Assembly (NCBI GenBank): GCA_911728455.2
Contig: OU452228.1
Span: 20,099,689-20,163,688, forward strand
DNA: 64,000 nucleotides
Source of the DNA: Marthasterias glacialis
Taxonomy: Eukaryota > Echinodermata > Asteroidea > Forcipulatida > Asteriidae
Direction of reading: 5' to 3'
This document shows, piece after piece, positions 1 through 13,040 of the stretch. Position numbers and translations under genes: made by a program. The first letter of the stretch is position 1, and every line of letters begins with the position of its first letter. The notes beneath the pieces are model-generated. The model saw only the letters and a program-made list of their open reading frames with translations, had not been told where the DNA came from and did no database searches.

Positions 1-3000
1 TTTGTTTGAAGTGGGGAAAATAATGGTTACCATTTGTGAGAGGTTTCGGTTTTACGTGCACCTCAATCAATTCCAGCACTGCTTAGAACACTGTCATGAA
101 CTGAAAGTTTAAACTATAAATCGTTTACTTTGAAATCCCCGTTGATCGACACGTAAGGTTGTTCTATATACAGTGGGTAGTTCCGTTATGATATCAATTT
201 GATGAGGCCTGAATGTTGCATCCAAACCCTGATTCATAATATACTAAAACTCGATACTGGACTACCTCTCCCATCCCTGTGACGACCCACCCATCCACCC
301 ACCTCATAGAAGCACACACACACCACCCCAGCCCTCTTTCCACCCCCAGCCCACATTCCCGGCCCCCATACAACGTCATATATACACGGCTTTGTGTAAT
401 GCTCCCATTGTTGTTCCATATAGTCCCTAATATCCAAATGATTCCTAATAAACGTAAATTTACGAGGTGCCATTGTTTTCAATGTACCGCCTGACAAATG
501 GCGTGTAAACAAACCATGTCTTTATCATCCTCACTCAGTCAGTCAGTCACACGTTATTTTACACTAGTCGAACTTCACATTTTGTTCATTTCTTTATTTT
601 GAAATTTCTCTAATCAGCAAGTCCACAAGTCTGAAGTTCGTAGAGTGACTTGTTGTTAATCAAAAACAAACTACAAATCATTATCACAGATATCATTTTG
701 GATTCCCACAAAGGCGACCCGAAGAAACCGGAGTTTGAGAAAATGTTAATTGAATTAATCTTTGAGGTACGAGGTTGATATAGTTAATTAAACAAACGTT
801 TTTTGAGGTACGAGGTTACTAACCTCAATCCCCCCACGCACTTAGGGGTGAGCGGCCGCCGCGCGAAATATGACGGAAGTATTTCTATTTTTCTGTCCCA
901 GAATTATGAAAAGCTTTTTCGCAAGCAGGGTGACTCACCACCTGGCATGAGTTTATAATTATTCACGTATAATTCCATGCATACGGACTTCCTAATTCCA
1001 TAAGGCTCGCGGTCCCACGGGTGCAATAATTTACATGTCCAGGGGAATGAGGTATCAAACGCACTTTCCGTTTTCATCAAAAATATTGTCAAATAAATTA
1101 CGGGATTCGTCGATTGTTATGCCAGGCCCCCTTCGCTTGGAACGTCCCAAACCAGCACAAAACCCCGCCATCGAAAGCCCCACATTCACACGTTCGGCAA
1201 TGAGGAAACGTGAACCATATTTGTTAGTGTTGCGGAGTTAGCACCAAGACCGTGCCAGGGGTATACCCCAAGAGATAGCGGTATACTGGAGAAGAGTGAT
1301 GTCCTATCTACCGTTGAATTGTAACATTAGCCAGATAACGGGTTTAAAGTGATTTATCGAGATTCGTGTTCCCAGAGTGTCACACTTGTTCAAAGTTCAA
1401 TTTCTTTGTTGATATATTATTTATTTATTTTTTGCAGTAAATATTTTTGCATTTAAGATAATGAGGCAACATTTTGTGCTTGAGTGATCGGCTTCGCTTC
1501 AGAGACCTGCCCACCCCTCTTTGTCATTGTCGACTCATCCTGTTCTCTCAACTTGCAAACTTTATAGAAAGTACCCTCCGGAAAATGGTAACATCACTTT
1601 GAAGAGTTTGAGGTGGTTGCAACCATGATATTTATCTCCGAGGTTTCATGATATGATGTTTCAGTCCTCATATAAAAAGCCTTTGGCTTTTGGTGCGGTT
1701 TCTCAGTGTGAGGTAGGAGTGACTATACAAACTCTAGAGCCTATAGTTGTGCAGAGTTGTATTTCTGTTTTGTTTGAAACAAGGTCAAAGTTCAAAGGTT
1801 ACAGAGAGGAACTGTGAAGTGTTCAACTGAGTGACTGCTTGTTAATAACAGTTTGTTGTTTATGGTTTTGTTAACGCATCTCTGTTTGTCTTGACGGCGT
1901 GTATTATCGTCAGTATGGTCCAACATTTGACCGGTCGAACTTCCGACTGTCTGAAAAGAAAATGATCGATAAAACTTCTTCTAACATTCTTGCATTGTAT
2001 TATTAATATTTTTATATAGTATGTTAGAGTTTTTATTGTGAGCTGGGATCCATAGGAGATATGTGAGTTTTTCTCACTGAATGGATTTATGATAAATAAG
2101 AAATGAATAAGATAAATGAATGTTACGCATTTATGACGGTAGATTGACCAATAGTTTTTCCGCTGGTACCTCCCAACGTCTTGCGTTCTCCCCGATGAAG
2201 GCCTAAGGAATCCAACTGCTAAATACCTCACTTCGTTCAGGCTAGATTTTCACGCCATTTGTCAGGACCAATTTGGCTGGACAGAAACAATGCGCTTGGA
2301 CCGTTCAGACAAGCCCTCTGTCGACGACCTTTCCTAATTCGGCCCATCCGTTTGGGTGTCCTTTCTATCATGCAGAATGAACAACATAAAATGTAATACA
2401 ACCTCTTACGGTCAGAACTCGTCCCCCTGTCCTTGCTCTATGTTCCACTGTGGTCATAATGTTCGCATCTGTGGTACAATTAACGAAGGGTATAACATAT
2501 TGTATAATGTTGGCTAAAAGAATTCTGCCTACTGTCTTTGAATCAATATTTCATTTTTTTGTTGGTTATGAGGAAATAATTTTTAGGAAATATTCCACAT
2601 GAAGATTAAAAATTACATTATTTTAGACGAACACGAAATTTGGTCATTTAAGTACGCCCCGTTTATCATAAGCCTCATAACGGTACTATAAATAATTATA
2701 AATAAATTATAAACATTATAAACAATTTACAGTTGAGTAAACAATAATAACCATTGTTTAAAGAACATATTCCATGGAAAGATTTTTTTTCTGTAGCAAG
2801 TGCATTCATTTGGTACACAATATTTGCGTAATTGATGTTCCCTGTTATGAAGACGTCATTGTCCCGTTCATATTTTATTTGATAGAAAACACTCTTCCTA
2901 AAAAGTCCTTATTGCAACCTCACCCCCTCTCGTTCAATCTTTGTCTGGATGTTTATTCCTGGCTCGTGTGTATAAGTTACAAGTAAACTAACAGACAGCA

Positions 3001-4560
3001 AGACCCTCAGACCTTCGTGAGTCCGCCGCAAAGAGGGGAAATCTAATTTTACCGGCGTTTAGCACCATTGGAAGTTGATCGGCTGGGAAACCGACTCCAA
3101 ACTTTTACCTGCGCAAGCCGTAAACGACGAACGATGTATGTATCTTTATCAGTGTATCTCAAGGGCGCAAACGTGTGTGTTTCAAATCATCTCCAATCGT
3201 GTACCCAGACTTAGTTTTCCTGCACTGAAGGCCGCTTAATTAGTAAGGGGCAAGTATAGGTAAGTATAGGTATCGGTTTAATTGATTGGGGCGGGAGGTG
3301 GAGGGGGGTAAGGGTGAAATATAGCCACCGTGGCCGGTAAGTAGGGGGGTAAGGGGTGCGGTTAATTTGTGGACAGTCTGTGGACGTACAGTTTGATTTA
3401 ATAATGTACAGTGACATCATACTGATTTCTACGAAGTCTTGAAGACAGTGAGTCTGAAGAGGAGGTTACCTTTGTTAGTTGCTAATAAGAAAGTAACTTC
3501 ATGGACTATACGGATGGATGTTTTTTGGTATTATTATTGTTGTGTAATCTCCCCCCTCCGTTCAAGTCCCAAACTCCGCCCCTGACTTGCCGCGACTTTC
3601 TCCCTCAATGAAGCCAAACCACCTGTGACTTATCAGTGTACAAAAGAAAAACCCAACATGTGTCTGTAACAGATGGATAAAGGCTACGAGAACCTCGTGG
3701 CACAAATCTATGGATATCTGAGATTAAGAGAAAAGACACTTAATGGTGGCACCTGTTACCCGCGCCGTAATTCCATATCCGTGGACGGACAGGTGGATAC
3801 CATCGGTTTGGGGGCGAGTATAGGGTCATTAACTCAGCACTATCCACCGGGTCTAACCTTAAATGACACCAATTGTACGTCCTGTTGTCCCGTTTTCAAC
3901 CCATACTGAGATATTTTAAGCAATAATGATTATTTTGATTGATAGTCAACATGTTGATAGTCTGAACGTTCGTTATTAAATACTTTTAGGTCAATTGGTA
4001 TAGGGCTCGGTTAGAGTCTGAGGTGAACACCTTTTTTGTAATGTTGTGAAATGGATGGATAGTATGGTTTTTTTTATTCCTGCATGGCTGTTTAGTCAGA
4101 CGAACAAACCACTGGGAAAATTTGCAGCGTATTTTATTTCGAGAAACAATGACATTTGTCTTTAATTTCGTCTGTACGCGTTTTAAACGACGGAGCATGG
4201 GGCGTACCCTGTTGGAAGTGTGACGTAATTCCACTGTAAGCCGCGCCCACTTGACTCAAACTCTGACTTACTGATTGCGAGCAGCCCCGTAGATATTAAT
4301 TTGATAGAGCTATAGTTTTGTATGAGGGTTTTTGTAAGTAAAAATTGATAATTAGGCTTGGCTGTTACATTTGTTGTTTAAAGACTCGAGGTCTTTTCAG
4401 AATTATACGTCTCTGTCACAAAAAATGCCTTTTAACGATGAAATGGGTGAGTTTTGGTAAAATTACGCACACAATGGAACCAGAAGTAGCGATCGTTTTT
4501 GGCGTGCAGCAGATGCGCGCGCGCGTGACACAATAACTTACCAACAGGGTACAGATACAT
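1..4560. other. Gene-poor interval, no gene recognised
   Basis: I recognise no exon, RNA gene or complete mobile element here. Open frames are short (under about 125 codons) and resemble nothing known to me. Small visible structures are a direct repeat of tttgaggtacgaggtt at 761 and 802, an AT-rich patch around 2680-2745, and a G-rich purine stretch around 3285-3365. The region lies about 30 kb downstream of hand2 and is probably intergenic. Confidence 0.6.
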
Positions 4561-4674
4561 GGTGGATTTCACTAATCCTAGCTAGGACTAGTCCTAACTT
4601 ATCCCCTAGTCCTCTAAGTTATAGTTACTCGTCCTAACTCGAGATAAGACCTAGCGCTTTAGGAAATCCACACC
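4561..4674. repeat. Short MITE-like foldback, ggtggatttc ends
   Basis: The element begins ggtggatttc and ends gaaatccacacc, so the termini are inverted repeats. The interior is made of short palindromic words around 'ctag' and 'gtcctaa'. At about 114 bp with no coding capacity it looks like a tiny non-autonomous DNA element. I did not find a clear target-site duplication, so the exact ends are approximate. Confidence 0.6.
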
Positions 4675-5017
4675 AGGACGTACATCTTTTCAAGAAGAGG
4701 TAATCGCCGTAATGGGTTTGAAATCTCATTGGTCCTGAAGCTAGTTATGGATTTCGGAAACAAATCAATTTAATTTGTCTAGTTAGTATAAAGCTGACGT
4801 AGGCTGGTGCATTTTTTGGGGGGGTCAATAGACAAAACGGGTTCATTGAGGTTGATAACGAATACCCAACAAGTGACTTATCAATCACCAATAACGTTCC
4901 CAAGTTCAGACTGATGCGAGCAGGGCCCAATTTCACTAGAGCTGCATAACGGCTGATTTTGTGATTACTTCCCAAGTACAGACTAGACTGATCCGAGCGC
5001 AGTTCTTTCGTGGGCGT

Positions 5018-5164
5018 TTATACCGTCGCAGCTAGCTATGGCCGCCGCACGCGCGCGTCGACGCACCTACACTGTGAATCCCTCATGCTGATTGGTACAT
5101 ATGCGCGCCGACGCGCTATTCTCGTGTCGCGCGCTCGTGAGGCGGCCATAGCTGCGGTGGTGTA
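5018..5164. repeat. GC-rich foldback element
   Basis: The left arm (about 5018-5059, containing cgcagctagctatggccgcc) is matched in reverse complement by the right arm (about 5128-5164, containing ggcggccatagctgcgg). A 4-base 'tagc' insertion lies in the left arm. The roughly 38-bp imperfect terminal inverted repeats flank a CG-rich centre. No open frame is present, so it is read as a small MITE. Confidence 0.6.
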
Positions 5165-5173
5165 AAACACAAT

Positions 5174-5221
5174 AGGCCGTTTACAAAACCACGGCCCAAG
5201 CCGTGATTTCGTAAACGGCCA
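5174..5221. repeat. Hairpin with ggccgtttac arms
   Basis: Arms of about 22-24 bp (ggccgtttac at the left, gtaaacggcc at the right) meet around cacggcccaagccgtg, which is itself palindromic. The hairpin sits immediately beside the previous foldback and could be part of it. Confidence 0.55.
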
Positions 5222-5365
5222 TAAACGAGCGCTGCTCGTATTACTGTATACCGTCAAAATAGAAAATTGACATACCAAATGATAGAGTTCGTTAGTATTT
5301 TCATTTTAACAATGAAGAATGTGATTGGAAATTTCCAACTTTGCATCTTAAACGGTTGTGTAGAA

Positions 5366-5407
5366 GTTAGACCACAATATACACAATGTGTATAATTGTG
5401 GTCTAAC
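5366..5407. repeat. Hairpin with gttagaccacaat arms
   Basis: The left arm gttagaccacaat and right arm attgtggtctaac are exact reverse complements and close over an AT-rich loop containing tacacaatgtgta. The length is 42 bp. It is too short to classify; it may be a remnant of a MITE. Confidence 0.55.
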
Positions 5408-7647
5408 TCGTGTTTACAATGTATATTATGGTCAGGCATCGTTAGACGCAAACACGTAGCATCTGTCCCTATCCTTCTACGCCGTGGCTACACCACACTC
5501 CCTTGTAATGTAGGGTCTGGGATGTACATCGATGACGAATTCAAAATAAAGAATCATTCCATTGCAGGCCCCCTATACATCCACAAGTTTCCCCCCGCGC
5601 ATGCACCCTCCCTTCACTCAGATTACACCCTTCAACTACATGCAATCGCTTATACTTGAAGCATTTTTATCTGCCTCACATCTGGCATCTGTAACTTTGC
5701 CTTGATTTCTAAAACCAGCAGTTCGCTCGCCCCCCCCAAAAAAAAAAGCAACCGCCGATCACAACATGTCCTGCTGGTGTGACTGTCTTACACCGTTGTA
5801 GACTGATTGTAAAAATGGCCAACATTAACCAGTGGTATGTTCCCGGCATGTTCGTCCTATTGAGCAGCAAATTCACACCAGGACGCTACAAGGATATCCA
5901 ATTTGTTCTCATTTCCGCGCCCATTCTGACCAGGCACTGTGTTCGTATAATATAGGAAGCTCTGTGATGATACGGCCCATCGTCTGTTCACTGTGATCAT
6001 TATCAGGCAGCTCACCTTGGAGTTGTTGTAACAGAATGGGATGTGATGGAGTGTGTATGCAAGTCGTGGTGTTTGAAGCCAGAAATCCAGCCCCCCCCCT
6101 CCCCTTGTTAAGCAGCCATCTGACCACACCTCAATATCTGACAATAGCCAAGAAAGCACTGTTAACCTCTTCTATAATTGTTTGTTATATTTTTATTTTC
6201 CTATTGTTTTTTCAATGCTTGTTTCGGCACGTTTATCAATATGGATCGTTGCGTAATTTCGCAATTTGTTGTCATTTTTAATTTACTTCGCTACTAATGA
6301 TGGACGAACAGCTGAATTAATAATCAAATTTGATTAAAACTTTATTGCGCACGCGAACCAGAAAGTTCTCAGCCTTTAAAAGTGCACATTCAAGTATAAA
6401 CACCCTCAGCGTCTGTCTATTTGGGTGTTGTATTGAGTTTGTGGCGTTGTGTAATTGCTATAGATCCACATACTACTCACACAGTCTGACCACAGGGAAC
6501 AAAACCTTTTAACCAAATTAATAAAGTCCACGTTGATTCAAAAACTTGAAAGTGTTGAAACATTACGTCAGTATTAATTCAGTGGCGCCCTCATGACTGC
6601 TTCATTAGTGACCATGTCTAGTAGAGACGGAGAGGTGGCCAACCCGTTACACGGGAAACTTACCTTCACGAATCCCCGTCTCAGATCTTATCACCACAAG
6701 AAATTCAATAATACTGCTAAGTCCAATTTGATTAGCTGCCCCTGGAATGAAGGGTTTCCCCCCGTGCTATGCGCTCTTTTGCCCCCAGTCTCCCGTGGGA
6801 GTGTCTTGGGGCCGCTAGACTACCACACAGGTCATCGCTACCCGCTTCCTACCATTTACCAAACGAGACGTCTCTCTTCGTTGGAATTGTGTGAAAGTTG
6901 GTGCGGTGGACACATGGCCTGCATCAAGTCATAATTGTGTTGTTTTAAGACCAGAAATTGATATTTTAGGGTTGGGTATCGTGGATCGGATGCGAAGGAA
7001 CGGTTGGAGAAAACACGTCGACGACAAGCCGCATTATCTGCGTGATTTAATTTGCATTCTTAAGGGAAGCTTGATGAAAAAAAAAAGTGACAGTCTGAGT
7101 TTTCTCCAGTTGGTAACACGAGGTATTGTCCAGTCGTTGAATTTTGAGTTTAATGATCTAATTCTAAGTCGAGTTTAGAGACAGCAAAACCCGTCAGTGT
7201 ATCTACACGCTAAAATCAAAGCAAGGAGCGTACGAATGGTGCGTGCAATAAAACGAAGGACGCCAGGCTATCAAAACTATGTGCAAAGTTAATAACTGGG
7301 CTAAGTAGAACACTGTAATGAATCGTTCAAACTGAAAACCAAAAGAATACTGGAAACACAACTTTTTGGCCAAAACGACATGGATTGTAAATGCAAACAT
7401 GATCTGTAAACTCAACTAACCGTTTCAAAGAAAACATTAGTTAACCTGTCGTATAGTTTGATAGGTATATCATAATGTTATCAAAAGTTAACGTCTAAGA
7501 GCGTACATTTCTTTTTATCTTCATTTATATCTTGTTTTTTAATTTTTTATTTGTTAAGCCAATCCATACATTGTACCGACTCTCACTCTTTATTGTATTG
7601 TCCTGTCCGTGTTGGTTTGTTGTTGTTTTGAAGTTTTGACGTGTTCT

Positions 7648-8032
7648 CTACTCTCTTAATGTAAAAGAGTGAAAACATCACTCTCTTGCCCGAGTGGTGG
7701 TGTAATTTTCACTCTTTTTTAGAGTGCAATTCATTCTAGTTTGCTCTTTTAGAGTGAAATTTGAGTGAAGTTCACTCTAAATCGAGTGAAAAAGAAAATA
7801 TTTCCACTCTAAAAAGAGTTTTCCCCCATACCACTCTTTTAAAAGAGCCATTTGGCGGACAAGTCTTTTTAGAGTGGAAACATATTCTTTTTCCCTCGAT
7901 TCAGAGTGAAGTTTACTCAAATTTCACTCTAAAAGAGCAAACTAGAGATAATTGCACTCTAAAGAGAGTGAAAATTACACCACCACTCGGGCAAGAGAGT
8001 GATGTTTTCACTCTTTTACATTAAGAGAGTAG
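7648..8032. repeat. 385-bp foldback built of agagtg/cactct words
   Basis: Both halves mirror each other over almost the full length. The element starts ctactctcttaatg and ends cattaagagagtag. Inner blocks such as ttgcccgagtggtggtg and its complement caccaccactcgggcaa recur at matching distances. The sequence is saturated with agagtg/cactct words, often arranged as ctctaaaaagag-type palindromes, and has a short non-mirrored centre near 7840-7870 containing ttggcggacaa. There is no transposase. A diverged relative lies at 16491-16730. Confidence 0.8.
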
Positions 8033-9137
8033 TGAAAGGTACAAAAGCTGTGCTTCACCCTTTTCATATACGTGTTGACATAATAATCAATTTTTTTTTT
8101 AGTTTTTTTTTTTTTCTTTTTTTTTTTTAGCTTAGTCAGTTCTTGTACTTATAAACTTAATAAGATGCATACACTTTAAACGAAGAGTTTGCGTATAATT
8201 ATGTTTATAATAAAGTTTTTTAAACAGAAATAACTGCTGTTTATTTCTGTTAAAAACAACTGTTGTATCCTGGTTAGCGGTAACACCATGTGATTATATC
8301 TACTTTGCTATAATATATTCAGTAGATTGTTCTTGTGAGAACTTGTCCTGTTACTATTCTACTACCGCGGAGGTAGATTTCGGAATTCGAGGGGGACAAC
8401 TTAGTTCTAACCTTTGCTGTCATTGAGGATGTGGATGTGTGAATTGAATATGTCTTATGTAACTATGGAGACTTGTGGGGAACGCAAGCTACTCAAATCG
8501 CTCCGTCCGTCTAACACATTCTGTTTAAATTATGTTATTTTATTAATTGAGTATGGTATTTGTATTTATTGACGGAATTTTGTAGATGCACCTAACGCGA
8601 TTTTTGTATAGCAGTAAGGGCATAAATTCACTCGAAACAGAGAGAGTACGGTATTCGTGGGTTTTGCAGTACATTTGAAACGAAGCTGATTAAACTCAAT
8701 GGAATATTATTTTTCTCGAAACATTTTTTTTCTTTTGCGGTTTTGGTTTGTTTTAATATAGTTATTTGTAATTGAAATAAAGGGTTTTCTCCATAGGCGC
8801 GCACCCCTTTTAACGAAAGTCAAAAGTAAGTTGATTGATAAGATGTGAAGGTGAGGTGCAGAACGCCTACCTGGACACGATGGAAACCCTCAGCGGGTAT
8901 TTAGAACCACCCTAGGGGGTCGTTTAGGATTAACTTCATCCACGGGGTTACGGTGAAGTTAACCGTACCTGAGCGTGCCGTTGCCTGGGGCCAGTGGGGG
9001 TTTGCTCCCCTTCCTCGACCCCAGACTAGTTTGGAATGGTACGGTGCCTCGGTGGACTTCAAGTGTCTTTGCGGTCTATTTTCTGTGAGCCTCGGCTCTT
9101 GTGGTAGAGCATACTTAATCGAGTCTTTTAGGGACAT
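8033..9137. other. Intergenic stretch with a T tract
   Basis: No gene is recognised. A T-rich run occupies 8091-8128. A small hairpin (ttaacttca / tgaagttaa) lies near 8930-8964. The remainder shows no structure that I can support. Confidence 0.5.
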
Positions 9138-9304
9138 TTTTTGTTTGTTTGTACCCTACACCGATGGGTGAGAAACATTGTATGCTCATCGATTTCCCCG
9201 GTCATGCGGGAAAAATCACATCAGGCATATTTTTCGGGTGGGATTCGAACCCACAACCCCCGCTATTCTAGAGCGGTTGTCTTACCCACTGGACCACCGA
9301 GCGT
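9138..9304 (-). mobile_element. tRNA-derived SINE (type C), minus strand
   Basis: On the minus strand the head at about 9304-9233 keeps both internal pol III promoter boxes: box A tggtccagtggg and box B ggttcgaatcc. A clean T arm and a clover-like anticodon stem, ccgct / agcgg, carry an AGA anticodon. The variable loop is only about 5 nt and the acceptor stem pairs over only about 4 bp, so it is not a working tRNA-Ser, which would have a long variable arm. A body of about 90 nt and an A-rich tail (acaaacaaacaaaaaa) follow. SINE is the best reading. Confidence 0.7.
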
Positions 9305-9481
9305 GTCCGTTGACCAGATTTAAAGAGGCTGAGATTTAAAGATGATGAGACAACATTTGTCTTTGCTCTTTGAATGTGTTTTATCAGTGATAAGTTTGCA
9401 TCATAAAGATCTCATTTAATTGTTGTCCTTAATACACGTGGAGATTTGTTTGGTACCGAAGTTGTCCTCATCCCTGGATCT

Positions 9482-9712
9482 TACACTCCCGGGTCAAAAT
9501 TGACCCGGATTGCGGGTCCCCGGGGCCCTGATCTCCCTTTTGGGTCAATTTGACCCGATATCTGTGTCAATGTGACCCGTATTTTGTGTTAATGGACATT
9601 TCATGTGCATTCGGATTCAGGGTCACTTTGACTTCGGGATGAAACTGACCCAGAAATGGATCTTGCTCCTCTTGGACCCAGCATTCGGGTCAATTCTAAC
9701 CCCGGGAGTGTA
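9482..9712. repeat. TACACTC-ended element of gggtcaatttgaccc words
   Basis: The termini are inverted: tacactcccgggtcaa at the left and ccccgggagtgta at the right. The 231-bp interior repeats variants of the palindrome gggtcaawttgaccc on both strands. There is no coding potential. The organisation (TACACTC ends plus short palindromic words) matches the element at 36390-36678, although the words differ. Confidence 0.75.
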
Positions 9713-12700
9713 CAAATCCCTAAACTCATGGTTTGGTTGCAGATTCGGGCCCAATTTCATGGCGCTGGTTACCAAAAATTCTGCGTGCGTATTTCTATGG
9801 GCCGCGGCAGGGCGTAAGCGCGGAGTTCCACGGTAGGCAGTGTCAGGGCCTTGATCATACCAACATTCCTCGAAGACGTACATTCTATACGTAGTTTTTG
9901 TGTTAAAAAAACTACATAATCATAACATGCCATTAGTTTCCGACCACTGCTGTTTAACTTATAGATACTTAAATTCGTGTTGTAATGATGAGTGATAAGT
10001 GGCAACCAAAAACAATAAAAAAGCCTAGAATTTGGAGTGTGGTAAGGGTGTTGTGGTAATTGTAAAGGTAAAGGATTTATAGTGGCACTTGCCCGTTTGG
10101 AAATCCCCTCTGGCGTTCCCACAGTCTCGTTTAAAAATCATGTATTTTATTTATCTTTAATTAAGACAACTCTTAAAAAGAAAAAAGGAGAAGCTATTTC
10201 AGGATGTTTTGTTTTGTTTTCAGTTCACATTATCCTTGCATCTGATGCGTCTCTTTGAAGACTAAGACAGTTGGAGTACATGTTTCATAAGAAATATTAG
10301 GCCTAATGTTTTATCTTACCTTTAAAGCGATGGTTTTGTTTGAACTCAATCTAGTTACTGCTGAGATGTAGACACTTGCAAACCCCGTCTACCCCCCCCC
10401 CACGCGTGAATATTGAGTCAATATTTATAAATCCATCAACAAGGATTTTTTGACAAGCTCATATGCTTGTATTTATGAATCTCCATTTCCACAATTTATT
10501 CGAGTTTAAACAGGCGAATCGCCAGCCTGAATTAATAATTCCGCTCCTCACCTATCACGCACAAATATTACATTTTCCAGCCAAGTTCCGGTTGATTTTG
10601 ACTAACGGTCCCCAGCCCGTGCCGGGGGACCGGGTTTCCGAGCCCCGAACCCCGCCGTAATTTGTCACCTCGAGTCCCACCATGGAATTGCAAAGTGTAT
10701 GGTCCGACTCTTGGAGCGAAGACCGGATTGACAAGCCCTACCGCAGGGATAGCAAAGTCGACTCTTGGAACGAGCTGGAATAAAGAGGCTCAAGTTAAAG
10801 TAAAAACCTATGGGTTGGGTGGGAGGAATGTTGTTTACCAAGTATATCAATGGTTGACCTAGAAGTGGGACTCCCTCAGCGTCCAGTCAGAGAAAGGCAA
10901 TCATCTATCACTGACACGGGTCTTCGAGCGGTAAAGTGTATCCATGCCGTGTTTTGTCCTAATTTCTCTTTTTTGTTTTTGTGTAATGTCTGCTGCTTCA
11001 GAAACATTTTCTTCAAATGTAGGTTTTTGCGGGCTGTTGATTTTCCAGCAAGTTCTGGCTGGAAAAGTTTAACCGTCAAGAAAAAGTCTTAGATAATACC
11101 CCCAAAGCGAGCGATGTTGCTTTGCGGCTTAATGACATGAACGTAATCGCAGTTTGTAAATTAGAATTTAAAAGCAAGATATAAAACCTCAGCCATCGTA
11201 ACGCTAAAACACAGAGCAAGAAAGTATATGTATATTTTACTTGAGCACACCTTTGACCATAAGATACAATATTTTTATGGCAATTGAAATCAATTGCGCT
11301 TTCCTCAAGCTGTATTGTTTCCCCTTGTCTTCAAAGTTGTGTGGACGATAAGTAACAAAACACTGACCCCCATTTTGAAGAAGAAAAAAAATGGCTTGAA
11401 ACAAAGTGGTTCTCGAACACCTGTCTCGTTTTATACCGAACCAAAGTCCAGAAATTCCATTTTTGATAAATGAACCGCGAACAAACGTTGTAATATTTCT
11501 CTCTCTCTCTCTCTATTGCAATATTTTAAATATTGATTTTTTTTTGTTCTTTCGGAAGAAGATGATTTTTCCAGACGGGGGATGTTTTAATCGACAATGA
11601 AACAGGGCTGCGCACACTCATGAGGTATTTTTGCCTGCATTTATCAGTAGGCCTCGCAATCAACGAGGCATCTTAGCCAGCGTCTGGAATGACGTCTTCA
11701 CGTTGGTCGCGCGACTTCAAGTCTCTTAATTTTTATGGCGTACATTAATCTTGGCCTCCTTGCAGAAACCAAATAATCACATCCTTGTCTTGGTCTCACG
11801 TAAGACACCGGTACCACTGGAATCTTTTATGCGTTGGGAGGTATCATCATCTTGGAACATAAATAATGAATAGATCCACAAAAAAACAAAACAAGGGATG
11901 GCTTGAGAAACAAGAGATAGAACAGTGACGGGGGAATGTCAGTCTGTGTATTTAAGATGAAGCTAGGTGATTTATTTGTCGCAGAGTCGAGTAAACAAAA
12001 GGCGTTTTTTATTTTTTTTATTATTTTTTTTACGTTGGGAAGAATCCCAGGTAAGTAAGAGATGGTGGTCTGGAATTAAACAAACATCCTCGGCGACTTA
12101 GAACATTTGACAACTGCTGCTTGTGCCATGATGAAAGATTTGCATTTATCGTGATCATGGAGGTCGAAATAAAAACCCTGTAGTCTTTGAGTTCGGCGTG
12201 TAGGTATCAAAATGGTGTTCTCTGTTTAGACAAAGCGTTACTATCAACCTCTTCTGTTGTTGACGTGAATTAATTCAAAATAATCTCGAGTTCTCCATAA
12301 GGTGGCCGCGAGTGCTAGGAATTTAATCATTGAACTTGTTGGAATGTGTGATTTTTTGTCAATTTCAGCGTTGTTGTTTTTTTAACAGCGAGTTCACCTG
12401 TTATTGGACAGGGAATGCCTAACTCCTGTTTATATTACAAATTGGAATATCTTCTTTCTAAGATCGTCCAAGCGTCTTGAAGTTTTCTTAGGTTAGGGAC
12501 GGTGTTGATACTAAGATGGTGCCTGGACGGGGAAAATGCTTACAGTTGATGCTAATATCAAACATGTGAGGTGGTTTGCCATATCTGAGAATGGGTTGGC
12601 CCATTAATACTAGGGCACTATTTGGTTTGGGGGAACTTCGTTGTGTGCACCCAAATCAAAGAGTGCCACTGCTATGGTGCCCACCTTAATCTCAAAAGGC

Positions 12701-12769
12701 TTATTGTCTGTTGGCGATACCAAAATGCAATAATAATTTTTACGTATAGTTGGACACGTCTGTAACGCA
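9713..12769. other. Gene-poor interval, no gene recognised
   Basis: I see no exon that can be supported. A GC-rich self-complementary patch lies near 10605-10655 (ggtccc / gggacc words), and a short CT run near 11499-11513. Other open frames are below 120 codons and unremarkable. The stretch from 11600 to 12600 looks like ordinary AT-rich unique sequence. Confidence 0.5.
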
Positions 12770-13040
12770 CCATTGTGTCCGACATGGACTATTTCGTCCG
12801 ACGACAAGTTTGAACCATAATGTCCGACCCAGTGTGTCCGACAAACCATTATATCCAACCCATTGTGTCCGACAGACATAATGGTTTGTCGGACACAATG
12901 GCTCAGACATAATAGTTTGTTGGACACGTGGGTCGGACATAATGGTTCGTCGGACACAGTGGGTGGGACATAATGGTTCGTCGGACACAGTGGGTCGGAT
13001 GTAATGGTTTGTCGGATACAATGGGTCGGACATAATGATT
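12770..13040. repeat. 31-bp minisatellite in inverted arrangement
   Basis: A unit of about 31 bp containing gtcggacacagtgggtcgga and cataatggttc is repeated through the interval with substitutions. The left part (to about 12880) reads as the reverse complement (tgtccgac, cattatgtccg), and the right part reads forward. The array is therefore two opposed tandem blocks meeting near 12880. A 193-codon minus-strand open frame crosses it only because the 31-bp unit lacks stops in some frames; I do not regard it as a gene. Confidence 0.8.

Larger units (their letters stand above)
4675..7647. other. Intergenic stretch with three small hairpins
   Basis: No gene is recognised. The stretch holds the foldbacks listed separately at 5018, 5174 and 5366. 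The open frame at 6593-6934 (113 codons) crosses a C-rich patch and shows no domain I can name. The rest looks like unique AT-rich sequence. Confidence 0.5.

Noticed and set aside
3673..3909. 78-codon plus-strand frame after a ctgtaacag acceptor-like sequence
   Set aside because: It starts with ATG right after a possible acceptor, but the product shows no motif I recognise and no partner exons were found.
9233..9304. Functional tRNA-Ser(AGA)
   Set aside because: Short variable loop and a broken acceptor stem; a SINE body and A-rich tail follow directly.
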